Positions 54,228 to 63,102 of a stretch of 64,000 bases of DNA are shown piece after piece. The position numbers and the translations under genes are program-made. The stretch's first letter is position 1. Each line of letters opens with the position of its first letter. This DNA is from Chitinophaga varians (GTDB lineage: Bacteria > Bacteroidota > Bacteroidia > Chitinophagales > Chitinophagaceae). The stretch lies in contig NZ_JABAIA010000001.1 of NCBI RefSeq assembly GCF_012641275.1, positions 1 to 64,000 on the forward strand, given 5' to 3'. A model generated the notes under the pieces. It made no database searches. It worked only from the letters and a program-made list of their open reading frames with translations, and had not been told where the DNA came from.

Positions 54228-56798
54228 TCAGGCGGGTTTCTTTTCATAACGACGGTAAAACCAGTTCTTCACCAGTTGCGTCAGTGCCACGTAAGCCACC
54301 AATATCAGCGCCAGCCAGCCCCAGTAGGCTGCCGGCAGCGGCACAAAACCAAACGTTGCCGCCAGCGGGGACACCGTGAGCCAGGCGCCCACCAGCACAA
54401 TGGCTATAGAGGTAAGCGTGAGCGGCCAGCTGGCCCTGCTCTGGATAAAAGGGATACGGTTGGTACGGATCACATGAATGATCAGTGTCTGTGTAAACAG
54501 GGATTCGACAAACCAGCCGGTATGAAAAAGCGCGGGATTATGCCAGGCATTGAAACCGTAAAGCAGCAGGAAAAATGTAACATAATCGAAAATGGAGCTG
54601 ATAGGCCCTATCACCAGGATAAAGCGCCGCAGCTCCCCTACCGTCCACTTACGGGGCTTCACCAGCCAGCCGGCATCTACATTATCAGTCGGAATGGCTG
54701 TTTGTGAAAAATCGTACAGCAGGTTATTGATCAGTACCTGTATGGGCAACATCGGCAGGAATGGCAGGAAAGCGCTGGCGCCCACTACACTGAACATATT
54801 GCCGAAGTTGGAACTGGCCGCCATGCGGATGTATTTGATGATATTGCCAAAAACACGGCGGCCCTCTGCCACCCCCTGCTCCAGTATCAGTAAACTGTTT
54901 TCCAGCAGGATGATATCTGAAGCTTCCTTGGCAATGTCCACGGCGGTATTCACGGATATGCCCACGTCAGCGGCCTTCAGCGCCGGCGCATCATTAATAC
55001 CGTCGCCCATGAAACCGGTCACATGGCCGTTCTGCTGGATGGCTTTGATGATACGCAGCTTATGCAGGGGCGCCAGCCGCGCAAATACATGATAGTTCAA
55101 CACATCAGCCGCCAACTGTTCGTCCGTCATCTTTTCTATCTGCGGGCCGGTCAAAATACGGTCGGCATTCACGCCTACTTTCCGGCAGATGTAAGTCGTA
55201 ATTGTCTCATTGTCCCCTGTCAGTATCCTGACATCCACTTTCAGGGTGGCCAGCTTTTTCAGCGCTTCAGAAGCTGTGGCCTTGGGCGGGTCGAGGAAGG
55301 CGAGATAACCGGACAGGACGAGGCCTGTTTCATCCTTTGTACTATATACCGGTTCATCGGGCGCATCTGGCATCCATTTGTACGCCAGCGCCACCACCCG
55401 GAACCCTTGTGCGTTCAGCGCAGACACCCGTTCAATGCAATGTTGCCGTTGCTCCGTCGCAATGGCGGTTACCTGGCCGTTGACCTCCATCTGCGTACAC
55501 TGTTCCATCACTCCTTCCACCGCGCCTTTACAGATGAGTATATTCTTCCCTTCCTTATTTTCCAGTACCACCGACATGCGTTTACGCACAAAATCGAACG
55601 GGATTTCATCTATTTTATGAAATGACTCCCGGATCTGTAAGGCAGCCGCCAACTCTTCATGATCAAGGATCGCTTCGTCCATGAGGTTTTTGAGGCCGGT
55701 ATGATGATAACTGTTCAGGTAAGCGTAGTCCAGCACCTTCTGGTCGGTATCGCCTTCCGGATTGAGGTATTGTTCCAGCACGATGCGGCCTTCCGTCAGC
55801 GTGCCGGTTTTATCGGTGCAAAGGATATCCATGGCGCCGAAGTTCTGGATGGCGTTGAGCTTTTTTACGATCACTTTTTTACGGGACATGGCCATGGCGC
55901 CTTTAGAGAGGTTCACCGTCACGATCATGGGCAGCATTTCAGGCGTAAGCCCTACCGCCACTGACAACGCAAACAAAAATGCTTCCAGCCAGTTATGCCG
56001 GCTCAGGCCATTGATGATGAATACGGCAGGCACCATCACGATCATGAAACGGATCATGAGCCAGGTGAAACTGTTGATGCCTTTATCGAAACTGGTCACT
56101 ACCTGCTGGCTGTTGATATGTGCCGCCAGGGCGCCAAAATCGGTATCTTCCCCGGTATGCACTACCAGCGCTGTAGCAGAACCGCTTTCCACGTTTGTGC
56201 CGAGGTAACAGTTGTTGTTACTGAAGGCCGTATCGCCCGCTATAGTTCCCGGGACCGCCGTTTTTTCCACCGGCAGGGATTCACCGGTGAGCACCGCCTG
56301 GTTGAGGAAAAGATCTTTGGCATTCAGCAGCCTTACATCTGCCGGTATCATGTCTCCGGCGCCGAGGCGGACGATATCGCCCGGCACCAGCATTTTCAGC
56401 GGCACTTCCTGGTCAGTTCCGTTACGGCATACCGTTGCGTGCGTGCTCACCAACGCCTTGAGTTTTTCAGCGGCTTTGTCTGCCCGCATCTCCTGAACAT
56501 AACGGATAGCCACGCCTAATATCACCATCAAAAAGATGACAATAGCAGAACGGACATCGGCGGTCAGCAGGGAAATAAGTCCCAGTATGGTCAACAGGAT
56601 CACCAGCGGGTTTTGCAGGCTTCGCCACAGCCGCCGCCAGGGCGATAGTGGTTTTTCTTCCTTTACTTCATTCAATCCAAACCTGTTCCGCCGCCGTTCC
56701 GCCTCTTCTTCAGATAACCCTTCAGGCAGAAATCCGATCGCCTTTTTTATGTCGTCCAGTGGAAGCTCCATCAGGCCTCCGGTCTTATGGTTGCTCAT
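54228..56798 (-). CDS. mgtA: Magnesium-translocating P-type ATPase (MgtA/MgtB type)
   Basis: 856 residues. Order: cation ATPase N-terminal domain (LSEEEAERRRNRFGLNEV), actuator with LTGESLPVEK, phosphorylation site DKTGTLTEG, nucleotide-binding domain with KGAVEGVMEQC, hinge GDGINDAPALKAADVGI, and a C-terminal membrane block with NLLYDFSQTAIPTDNVD. The LLYDFSQ..IP..NVD segment and six C-terminal helices are typical of MgtA-type Mg2+ importers. No mgtC gene is near. It heads a run of stress genes (two universal stress proteins upstream on the same strand), so it may be co-controlled with them. Confidence 0.92.
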   Translation of the reverse strand: MSNHKTGGLMELPLDDIKKAIGFLPEGLSEEEAERRRNRFGLNEVKEEKPLSPWRRLWRSLQNPLVILLTILGLISLLTADVRSAIVIFLMVILGVAIRYVQEMRADKAAEKLKALVSTHATVCRNGTDQEVPLKMLVPGDIVRLGAGDMIPADVRLLNAKDLFLNQAVLTGESLPVEKTAVPGTIAGDTAFSNNNCYLGTNVESGSATALVVHTGEDTDFGALAAHINSQQVVTSFDKGINSFTWLMIRFMIVMVPAVFIINGLSRHNWLEAFLFALSVAVGLTPEMLPMIVTVNLSKGAMAMSRKKVIVKKLNAIQNFGAMDILCTDKTGTLTEGRIVLEQYLNPEGDTDQKVLDYAYLNSYHHTGLKNLMDEAILDHEELAAALQIRESFHKIDEIPFDFVRKRMSVVLENKEGKNILICKGAVEGVMEQCTQMEVNGQVTAIATEQRQHCIERVSALNAQGFRVVALAYKWMPDAPDEPVYSTKDETGLVLSGYLAFLDPPKATASEALKKLATLKVDVRILTGDNETITTYICRKVGVNADRILTGPQIEKMTDEQLAADVLNYHVFARLAPLHKLRIIKAIQQNGHVTGFMGDGINDAPALKAADVGISVNTAVDIAKEASDIILLENSLLILEQGVAEGRRVFGNIIKYIRMAASSNFGNMFSVVGASAFLPFLPMLPIQVLINNLLYDFSQTAIPTDNVDAGWLVKPRKWTVGELRRFILVIGPISSIFDYVTFFLLLYGFNAWHNPALFHTGWFVESLFTQTLIIHVIRTNRIPFIQSRASWPLTLTSIAIVLVGAWLTVSPLAATFGFVPLPAAYWGWLALILVAYVALTQLVKNWFYRRYEKKPA

Positions 56799-56854
56799 CA
56801 GGTAATGATTGCAATAATAACAGCGGATACCGCCCGTCTGTTCTGTTATGGTAG

Positions 56855-57691
56855 CTAGGGATGTGTAATAAAAATGGGAATATTCACTGTGCGCAACACA
56901 TTTTCAGCATCGCTGCGGTGAAAAAAGCGGGACACGCCGCTGCGGCCATAGGCGCCATAGGTAACAATACAGTCGTTCCGGCGGATCAGGTAGGCCAGAA
57001 AAGCTGTGGCCGGATCACCGGTCAGCACTTCCGTGGTCACCTGGTCATAGTGCAGGGACAGATAGTTAATGATTTTCTCTTCATGAGGGATGTGATGATG
57101 TCCCTTTTCTTCCACATACAGCAGTTTAACCGGGATGTTGCTGCATTCCGGAAACAGCGTTGTAAACGTCCGGATAGCATAGGTAGAAGAAAAAGTGCCG
57201 TTGTAAGAAAATACAATCTCCCTGATGACAGACAATTCACCGGGCATCACCATCACAGGGCATTCCGCACCGGCCAGTGTTTCTGTTACAAAGCGGGTGG
57301 GGACCGTGTCGGGCAAACTGCCAAAGGAGGTGTCCGCACTAAGCAGCAACAGGTCTGCAAACCGGCTTTCCTTTACGATTTCCTGTACCGGGTACCCGTT
57401 GGTTTCCACAATCCTGAGACCGATAGCACCTTCCGCGCAGGCGTCTTCCAGCTTGCGGATATTGGTGGTACGCTGCCATTCCAGGGCGGCCCTGCCTTCA
57501 GCGGTGATCTGAGCGTAATTGATCGCATAACATTCAGGGTACATGCTGGTCATAGGGGCCATTTCCGCGGAGAAATTATCCAGGCATATGATCGTAAGCC
57601 GCGCGTCCTGTTCCCGGGCAAAATAGCGGAAGGTGGCCAGCTGGGACGGTGAAAAATGCAGGGCATCTACCGCAGCAATCATCTTTTTCAT
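56855..57691 (-). CDS. Universal stress protein, tandem UspA domains
   Basis: 278 residues: two Usp-like halves (about 1-145 and 150-278). The first half starts MKKMIAAVDALHFSPSQLATFRYFAREQ and has FADLLLLSADTSFGSLPD. The second ends DCIVTYGAYGRSGVSRFFHRSDAENVLRTVNIPIFITHP, with a partial ATP-binding G-x2-G pattern. Such proteins are cytoplasmic stress or energy-state factors. It is 20 bp after the next USP gene and 56 bp before mgtA, so it probably shares a transcript with them. Confidence 0.9.
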   Translation of the reverse strand: MKKMIAAVDALHFSPSQLATFRYFAREQDARLTIICLDNFSAEMAPMTSMYPECYAINYAQITAEGRAALEWQRTTNIRKLEDACAEGAIGLRIVETNGYPVQEIVKESRFADLLLLSADTSFGSLPDTVPTRFVTETLAGAECPVMVMPGELSVIREIVFSYNGTFSSTYAIRTFTTLFPECSNIPVKLLYVEEKGHHHIPHEEKIINYLSLHYDQVTTEVLTGDPATAFLAYLIRRNDCIVTYGAYGRSGVSRFFHRSDAENVLRTVNIPIFITHP

Positions 57692-57711
57692 GGTGATAAC
57701 TTTTTATAATG

Positions 57712-58551
57712 TTAATGGTGGGCGACGAAAACAGGCTGGCTGACCAGCTTCACGACCGGCTTCATGGGATTGGGCACGAACAGGTTGGACAGCTGGTTCC
57801 TTCCGAATGCACCCATGACGATCATCACTTTTTCTTTCATAAAAAGATGCTCCAGCAACCTTGCCTGCACATTATCATCTTCCAATACCAGCAGGGAGCT
57901 GTCGGGGTAGTGCATATGCAACCATTCTTCCAGTTTTTCCGTGTCTCCCTTTACAGGTTGACCTTTAGGCGTAACACTGAGCACGGTGGCCTTATGCCCG
58001 AACAATTGCGGCAGCAGGTAGGTGAATTGTTTGATGGCATACATAGCAGCAGGGCTGCCGTTGTAGGTAAATATAATCTCATCTATTCCGTCGAAATTTT
58101 CCGGCGCGATGATCACCGGGCATTCAGACTGTTCCAGGATTTCTTTCACAAATGCGGAAGGCGCCGATTCAGGACGCCAGGAGAAAGAGGTGGACGCGTC
58201 CACCACCAGGAGGTCAGCGTATCTGCTTTCCTTCAGTACCGCTTTAACAGGAATACCTGTATGCTGATGAATGGAGCAGTTTACCCCGCTGTTTTCACAG
58301 TGACGCTGAAAACGTTTGATGTTTTCATCGCGGTACAGTTCTTTCTGCTGCTCGATGCGGGCGCCCGGTACAGGCGCAATCACACCTTTTTCACGGATAT
58401 CTTCCACCGAGCGCAGCTCCATGGCCTGGTTTTCCAGGAATACGCCGGTCAGCCGCGAATGGGTAAGGTTACCCAGATAGCAGGCAAAGTCAAGACAACT
58501 TTTGCTCATACAAACGGCATCTGTTACAAATAATATCTTTTCCATAAACAA
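57712..58551 (-). CDS. Universal stress protein, tandem UspA domains (second)
   Basis: 279 residues, built like its neighbour: first half MEKILFVTDAVCMSKSCLDFACYLGNLTHSRLTGVFLENQ, with YADLLVVDASTSFSWRPESAPSAFVKEILEQSECPVIIAPENF; second half IDEIIFTYNGSPAAMYAIKQFTYLLPQLF. It ends VMIVMGAFGRNQLSNLFVPNPMKPVVKLVSQPVFVAHH. The match to the adjacent copy is clear but moderate, so the duplication is old. It begins 5 bp after the small protein encoded upstream. Confidence 0.9.
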   Translation of the reverse strand: MFMEKILFVTDAVCMSKSCLDFACYLGNLTHSRLTGVFLENQAMELRSVEDIREKGVIAPVPGARIEQQKELYRDENIKRFQRHCENSGVNCSIHQHTGIPVKAVLKESRYADLLVVDASTSFSWRPESAPSAFVKEILEQSECPVIIAPENFDGIDEIIFTYNGSPAAMYAIKQFTYLLPQLFGHKATVLSVTPKGQPVKGDTEKLEEWLHMHYPDSSLLVLEDDNVQARLLEHLFMKEKVMIVMGAFGRNQLSNLFVPNPMKPVVKLVSQPVFVAHH

Positions 58552-58556
58552 GTGTA

Positions 58557-58958
58557 TTATTCGTTTTCAGGTTCTTCCGGCATGTGGAAAGCAGTAGCTT
58601 CCTCCGCATCTCCGGCATTTAATTCTTCCAGTGTAAGATGGCCGGTAGTAGTGGTTTGCAACCAAAGCCCGCCGGCTTTATGAAATATGTGTCCATGCAG
58701 GCCGAAGAGGCATCTAAGGTCATGTTCCACCGCCAGTGCAGTGCGGTAATGGCTGATATCCAGCCAGCCGAAGCTGTGTAGTATCCTGATTTTTTCGATC
58801 GGGGTATTGGAGGCGAACTTATCTTTCATATCACAGCATTCTCCCGGTAAGGCTGATTTACGGAAAAACTCCAGTTTCAGCCGGGGATACAGTTGGTGAA
58901 ACCGCTCCTGTATATCGGAAATAATGGCTTCTTCACTAATATAGATCTGCATAACCAT
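58557..58958 (-). CDS. Small protein of unknown function in the stress operon
   Basis: 133 residues, no signal peptide or membrane segment. It begins with a helix (EEAIISDIQERFHQLYPRLKLEFF). Then come IRILHSFGWLDISHYRTALAVEHDLRCLFGLHGHIFHKAGGLWLQTTTTGHLTLEELN and an acidic tail. I recall similar small proteins near stress genes in this phylum but know no function. The single Cys pair in GECCDM may be redox- or metal-active. It is the first gene of the USP-USP-mgtA run and divergent from the kinase. ATG 58952 is an alternative start. Confidence 0.65.
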   Translation of the reverse strand: MVMQIYISEEAIISDIQERFHQLYPRLKLEFFRKSALPGECCDMKDKFASNTPIEKIRILHSFGWLDISHYRTALAVEHDLRCLFGLHGHIFHKAGGLWLQTTTTGHLTLEELNAGDAEEATAFHMPEEPENE

Positions 58959-59106
58959 AGCTTTAAATGCTGATACAATATTACGCCGCCATCGTTCCTT
59001 CTGAAATGAGATCAGTCAGGGGGGAGGATGATAGTGGTCATATACTTTGCCACCACCGCATAAATCCTTAACTTTCCGGCGATTCACCCGGTTATTCATA
59101 AGACAC

Positions 59107-60705
59107 ATGGCCATGAACCTACATGTCAGCGATTTGGACATCGACTTGCAGCTCAGCATTTTTACCGCCGTTATGGAGCGCACCCCCGGCCTGGTGGCCG
59201 TCAGGGAAATAGCCTCCGGACGGTTGAAATACATCAATGATACTGGTATCCGGATGTTGGGCACCGAAGATTTCCCTTCGCTGGAATTGTTAATGGAACA
59301 AAACAAACTGGGCACCGGCAAAGCCGTACAAGGCGCCGCCTTTTCCTCCGAAGAACCGCTGTTGCAGGAAATACAGTGGAAAAACATGCAAGGCGAAACC
59401 TATACCGGCCTTTATGAAGAAATGGTGCTCAAACACAAAAAAGAACAGTACTGTTTCTTCAGAATCACTGACAGCCAGTCAGACCGCCGCTATAAACTGC
59501 AGCTCAGCAAGGAATTACAGCGGTTTGGCGCTTTGTTCAACTACGCCAGCATCGGCATTATTGTGGCCAACCAGGACGGCGATATCACACTGATCAATGA
59601 CTTCGCCCTCTCCCAGTTCGATTACCGCCGGGAAGAGCTGACAGGGCAGAAAGTAGAAAAACTTATCCCGCGGCGCCTGCACGACAAACATATTGGCCAC
59701 CGTGACAGATACAACGCCTCCCCGCAAAGCCGGCCGATGGGCATCGGGCTGGACCTTTTCGCCGTCCGCCGCGATGGCTCCGAGTTCCCGGTGGAAATAA
59801 GCCTGAGCCACTATTCCAACGAAGAAGGACATTTTGTGATCGCCTATATCAGCAACATCACGGAAAGAAAAAAAGCGGAGGAACGCATCGAAAGACTCAA
59901 TAATGAGCTGGAAAGCATGGTAGAGGAACGCACCCAGCAACTGGTGAAAGCACTGGCCGACCTGGAAGCGTCCAAGGAAGACCTGACTATAGCGCTCAGC
60001 AAGGAAAAGGAACTGGGCGACCTCAAATCGCGCTTTGTGTCTATGGCCTCTCATGAATTCCGAACGCCGCTGAGCACCATCCTCTCGTCTGCTTTCCTGG
60101 TAAAACACTATGCTGCGGAAAGCGAACAGCCGGTACGCAACAAACACATTCAGCGCATCGTGAACGCTGTCAGTTTTCTGACAGATACGCTCAACGATTT
60201 CCTGTCTGTCGGTAAAATCGAAGAAGGCAAGATGCAGGCACGTTATTCCATGTTCCAGATCAAAGATTATTTCCAGACCATCATACAGGAAATGCAGGGC
60301 ATCATCAAGGAAAAACAAAACATCCTTTATGAACATACCGGTGAAGAAACCTGCTGGCTGGACACTTCGCTGCTCCGGCATATTGCGATGAACCTGCTCG
60401 GCAACGCCATTAAATTCTCCGCTGCCGACAGTACCATAGAACTATTTACCCGCATGGAAGACAACCTGTTCACCCTGATGGTCAAGGATTATGGCATCGG
60501 TATGTCGCAGGACGACCAGCAACATCTCTATGAGCGTTTTTACCGGGGCACCAACGTAAGCAACATACAGGGCACCGGCCTTGGACTGCACATCGTACAG
60601 AAATACAGTGAGCTGATGAACGGCGCCATCTCCTGTGCCAGCGAGCTGGGCAAAGGCACCGTATTCACTATCACCTTCCCTGCTGATCCTATAAATATTC
60701 CTTAA
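59107..60705 (+). CDS. PAS-domain sensor histidine kinase
   Basis: 532 residues from ATG 59107 (or 59113). No membrane helix is seen, so it is a cytoplasmic sensor. A first PAS-like region (about 10-135) is followed by a clear PAS domain (about 155-280: FNYASIGIIVANQDGDITLINDFALSQFDYRREELTGQ). A coiled coil links to the HisKA H-box SMASHEFRTPLSTILSS (near 315-330). The ATPase has N-box LLGNAIKFS, G1 DYGIGMS and G2 GTGLGLHIV. It is separated by 1 bp from the response regulator, an obvious partner pair. The signal is unknown; PAS domains often sense redox, oxygen or small ligands. Confidence 0.93.
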   Translation: MAMNLHVSDLDIDLQLSIFTAVMERTPGLVAVREIASGRLKYINDTGIRMLGTEDFPSLELLMEQNKLGTGKAVQGAAFSSEEPLLQEIQWKNMQGETYTGLYEEMVLKHKKEQYCFFRITDSQSDRRYKLQLSKELQRFGALFNYASIGIIVANQDGDITLINDFALSQFDYRREELTGQKVEKLIPRRLHDKHIGHRDRYNASPQSRPMGIGLDLFAVRRDGSEFPVEISLSHYSNEEGHFVIAYISNITERKKAEERIERLNNELESMVEERTQQLVKALADLEASKEDLTIALSKEKELGDLKSRFVSMASHEFRTPLSTILSSAFLVKHYAAESEQPVRNKHIQRIVNAVSFLTDTLNDFLSVGKIEEGKMQARYSMFQIKDYFQTIIQEMQGIIKEKQNILYEHTGEETCWLDTSLLRHIAMNLLGNAIKFSAADSTIELFTRMEDNLFTLMVKDYGIGMSQDDQQHLYERFYRGTNVSNIQGTGLGLHIVQKYSELMNGAISCASELGKGTVFTITFPADPINIP

Positions 60706-60706
60706 T

Positions 60707-61765
60707 ATGAAAACGATTTTGTTGATAGAAGACAATGAAGAATTGAGGGAAAATACCTCAGATATCCTGGCTATTGCCGGTTATCATGTATTGACCGCAG
60801 AGAATGGCATGACAGGCTTTGAGAAACTGCTGGAACATAAGCCCGACCTCGTTATCTGTGATATTATGATGCCTGTGCTGGACGGCTTTGGCGTACTGCA
60901 CCTCATGCAGCAGCATGAAGCCGTTAAAGATACGCCGTTCATCTTCCTTACCGCCAAAACCGAGCGGGCCGATTTCCGCAAAGGCATGGGCATGGGCGCA
61001 GACGACTATCTGACCAAACCCTTCAGTGGCACAGAATTGTGGGAAACCGTGGAAAACAGGCTTCGTAAAGCTGCCATCCGTCAAAAAGAATTCCCGCCCA
61101 ACCTGGAAGGTATGAACCAGCTGATGCTGGAGGCTACCGGAAAAGGCTCGATGGTAGCACTGGCCGAAGGCCGCAACATCGACAAATACCGCAAAAAACA
61201 AGTGATCTATACGGAAGGTAACCACCCCACCCGCCTCTTCTATGTACAGAAAGGAAAGGTAAAAACCTGCAAGACCAACGACCAGGGCAAAGAACTGGTA
61301 CTGGATATCTATACAGAAGGTGATTTCCTCGGTTATAACGCCTTGCTGGAAGGCTCGTTGTATAAAGACACAGCAGTGGCCATGGAAGAAAGTGAGATCG
61401 CTGTTATCCCGGCCAGCGATTTTCAGGAATTGTTGAACAACAACCATGAAGTAGCTTCCCAACTTATCAAAATGCTGGCTAAAAATATCAGCGACAAAGA
61501 ACAGCAGCTGTTGGGACTGGCATATAACTCCCTGCGTAAAAAAGTGGCGGAGGCATTATTGAACCTGCTCAAAAAATATAATCCGCCCAAAGGCACGCCC
61601 CTGGTGATCAATATCAGCCGGGAGAATCTGGCCAACATTGCCGGTACCGCCACCGAGTCGCTGATCCGCACGCTGAGCGATTTCCGGGATGAACAACTGA
61701 TCGAAATTAAAGAAGGGGCCGTGGTGATCCTGAATGAAAAAAAACTGGCCGGCATCCTGGCTTAA
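60707..61765 (+). CDS. Response regulator fused to Crp/Fnr-type regulator (REC-cNMP-HTH)
   Basis: 352 residues. Receiver domain 1-120 with phospho-acceptor Asp52 (VICDIMMPVLDG), Thr in FIFLTAK and Lys in DDYLTKPF. A linker leads to a cyclic-nucleotide-binding-type domain (about 150-260: KKQVIYTEGNHPTRLFYVQKGKVKTCKTNDQGKELVLDIYTEGDFLGYNALLEG). A Crp-type winged helix ends the protein (about 275-345: VINISRENLANIAGTATESLIRTLSDFRDEQLI). The pocket lacks the usual PR-T-A cAMP residues, so phosphorylation rather than cAMP may be the signal. It probably controls the flanking USP and mgtA genes. Confidence 0.92.
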   Translation: MKTILLIEDNEELRENTSDILAIAGYHVLTAENGMTGFEKLLEHKPDLVICDIMMPVLDGFGVLHLMQQHEAVKDTPFIFLTAKTERADFRKGMGMGADDYLTKPFSGTELWETVENRLRKAAIRQKEFPPNLEGMNQLMLEATGKGSMVALAEGRNIDKYRKKQVIYTEGNHPTRLFYVQKGKVKTCKTNDQGKELVLDIYTEGDFLGYNALLEGSLYKDTAVAMEESEIAVIPASDFQELLNNNHEVASQLIKMLAKNISDKEQQLLGLAYNSLRKKVAEALLNLLKKYNPPKGTPLVINISRENLANIAGTATESLIRTLSDFRDEQLIEIKEGAVVILNEKKLAGILA

Positions 61766-62139
61766 ACCAACGGGAAAGCCTGCCTCACATAATGGCTGAA
61801 GTCAGCATTCAGCATATCAAAATGCTGTTGCACCATGGTATACCGCCTCTCCATCATCAGTTCCGAGATGGTGGCTTCTTTGAGGGCTGCCGGGGTATGC
61901 ACCAATGCCAGCTTGTCCTGCTGCTCACTGATTTCATGCCGCAGCAGGGCAATCTGCTCGTCCATTTTCAGAAACCGGCTCTGGAAATACTCCAGCCGGC
62001 CCAACTCCCTGTGGTCAAAATCTGTCGATAAAATCCGGGCCAGCTTGAGCTTAAAATGAATATTCTCATCTTCCAGGACCTTTAGCAGGTATTTACGTGA
62101 ATCATGCTGTGTCCGCAGTTCCTCCAACTTGTCCTTCAT
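61762..62139 (-). CDS. Small coiled-coil protein of unknown function
   Basis: 125 residues, almost entirely helical and charged (KLEELRTQHDSRKYLLKVLEDENIHFKLKLARIL, EYFQSRFLKMDEQIALLRHEISEQQDKLALV). It has no signal peptide. The layout suggests a two-helix antiparallel coiled coil, perhaps binding a partner in the stress network. It overlaps the response regulator by 4 bp tail to tail and is divergent from the third USP gene. Confidence 0.6.
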   Translation of the reverse strand: MKDKLEELRTQHDSRKYLLKVLEDENIHFKLKLARILSTDFDHRELGRLEYFQSRFLKMDEQIALLRHEISEQQDKLALVHTPAALKEATISELMMERRYTMVQQHFDMLNADFSHYVRQAFPLV

Positions 62140-62187
62140 CGTCCGTTATTTATAGTAATCCGGCACAAATTAGAACAGCGGCATCTC

Positions 62188-62208
62188 CTGATTTATGACT
62201 GGAATCAG
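62188..62208. promoter_or_regulatory. Dyad CTGATT-N9-AATCAG upstream of the third usp gene
   Basis: A perfect 6 bp inverted repeat in the divergent spacer between the coiled-coil gene (start 62139) and the usp gene (start 62299). A looser CTGA-N7-TCAG occurs at 59001-59015 upstream of the kinase. Both could bind a dimeric regulator such as the neighbouring Crp-type protein. Confidence 0.35.
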
Positions 62209-62298
62209 CCCCCTCAATGATATCCGTCATTGCCTTCGGCCGACAGGCATACGACCTTTGATACAGGTTATTTTTCAGTGTATTATAAATGATGCCAG

Positions 62299-63102
62299 AT
62301 GAAAAAGATACTGCTGGCCATCGATGATGGCCATTTCCCCGAAGGGGCATTCCGGTTTGCCCGTACAATCAACGAAATGGAAGCTATCACTTTATGCGGG
62401 GTCTTTTTACCGGAACTCGACTTCTCGGAAGATATCAATTACACGTCGGTGTTCATACCACTGATTGAAAATTATGCAGCCAGCTCCATCCAGCAAAGCC
62501 TGCAGACTTTCCAGGACTTGTGCGATCAATATAATATCCATCATATCGAGCATCATGACATGAAGGAGGATGCGTTGAAAGTGCTGCGGAAAGAATCTCT
62601 TTTTGCTGACCTGCTGCTGCTCAGCAGTGAAAAATTTTATGCCGATCTGTTATATGGCCCCGGTGGTTTCCTGGGCAGCGCCTTGCACCAGTCGGCATGC
62701 CCGCTGATAGCAGTACCTGAAAATGCCGCCTTTCCGGAAAGCGTGATCCTTACCTACGACGGCAGCGCCTCTTCCGTGTTTGCCATTAAGAGTTTTGCAG
62801 CGCTGTTCCCAAAATTGTGCGAGCTGAAAACCATGTTACTGTATGGCAATGCCCACGATGCCCCGCTTCCGGATGCATCGGGCATACAGGAACTGGTGCA
62901 GCAGCATTTTCCCAATGTGACCACAACAGCCATCAATACCATCCCGGAAAAATATTTCAGCACCTGGCTGAATGATATTCCCAACCCTATCGTGGTGAGT
63001 GGCGCCTACGGCCGTTCCCTGTTATCGAGAATATTCCGGCGCAGCTTTGTGGAAGATACGCTGCGCGCACATCAGGTGCCGGTGTTTATCGCGCACCGTT
63101 GA
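62299..63102 (+). CDS. Universal stress protein, tandem UspA domains (third)
   Basis: 267 residues with two Usp halves: MKKILLAIDDGHFPEGAFRFARTINEMEAITLCGVFLPE, FADLLLLSSEKFYADLLYG and ALHQSACPLIAVPENAAFPESVILTYDGSASSVFAIKSFAALFPKL, then PNPIVVSGAYGRSLLSRIFRRSFVEDTLRAHQVPVFIAHR. It is a third homologue of the pair at 56855-58551, here on the other side of the kinase/regulator genes and on the plus strand. Its last 17 bp overlap the convergent lipoprotein gene. Confidence 0.9.
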   Translation: MKKILLAIDDGHFPEGAFRFARTINEMEAITLCGVFLPELDFSEDINYTSVFIPLIENYAASSIQQSLQTFQDLCDQYNIHHIEHHDMKEDALKVLRKESLFADLLLLSSEKFYADLLYGPGGFLGSALHQSACPLIAVPENAAFPESVILTYDGSASSVFAIKSFAALFPKLCELKTMLLYGNAHDAPLPDASGIQELVQQHFPNVTTTAINTIPEKYFSTWLNDIPNPIVVSGAYGRSLLSRIFRRSFVEDTLRAHQVPVFIAHR

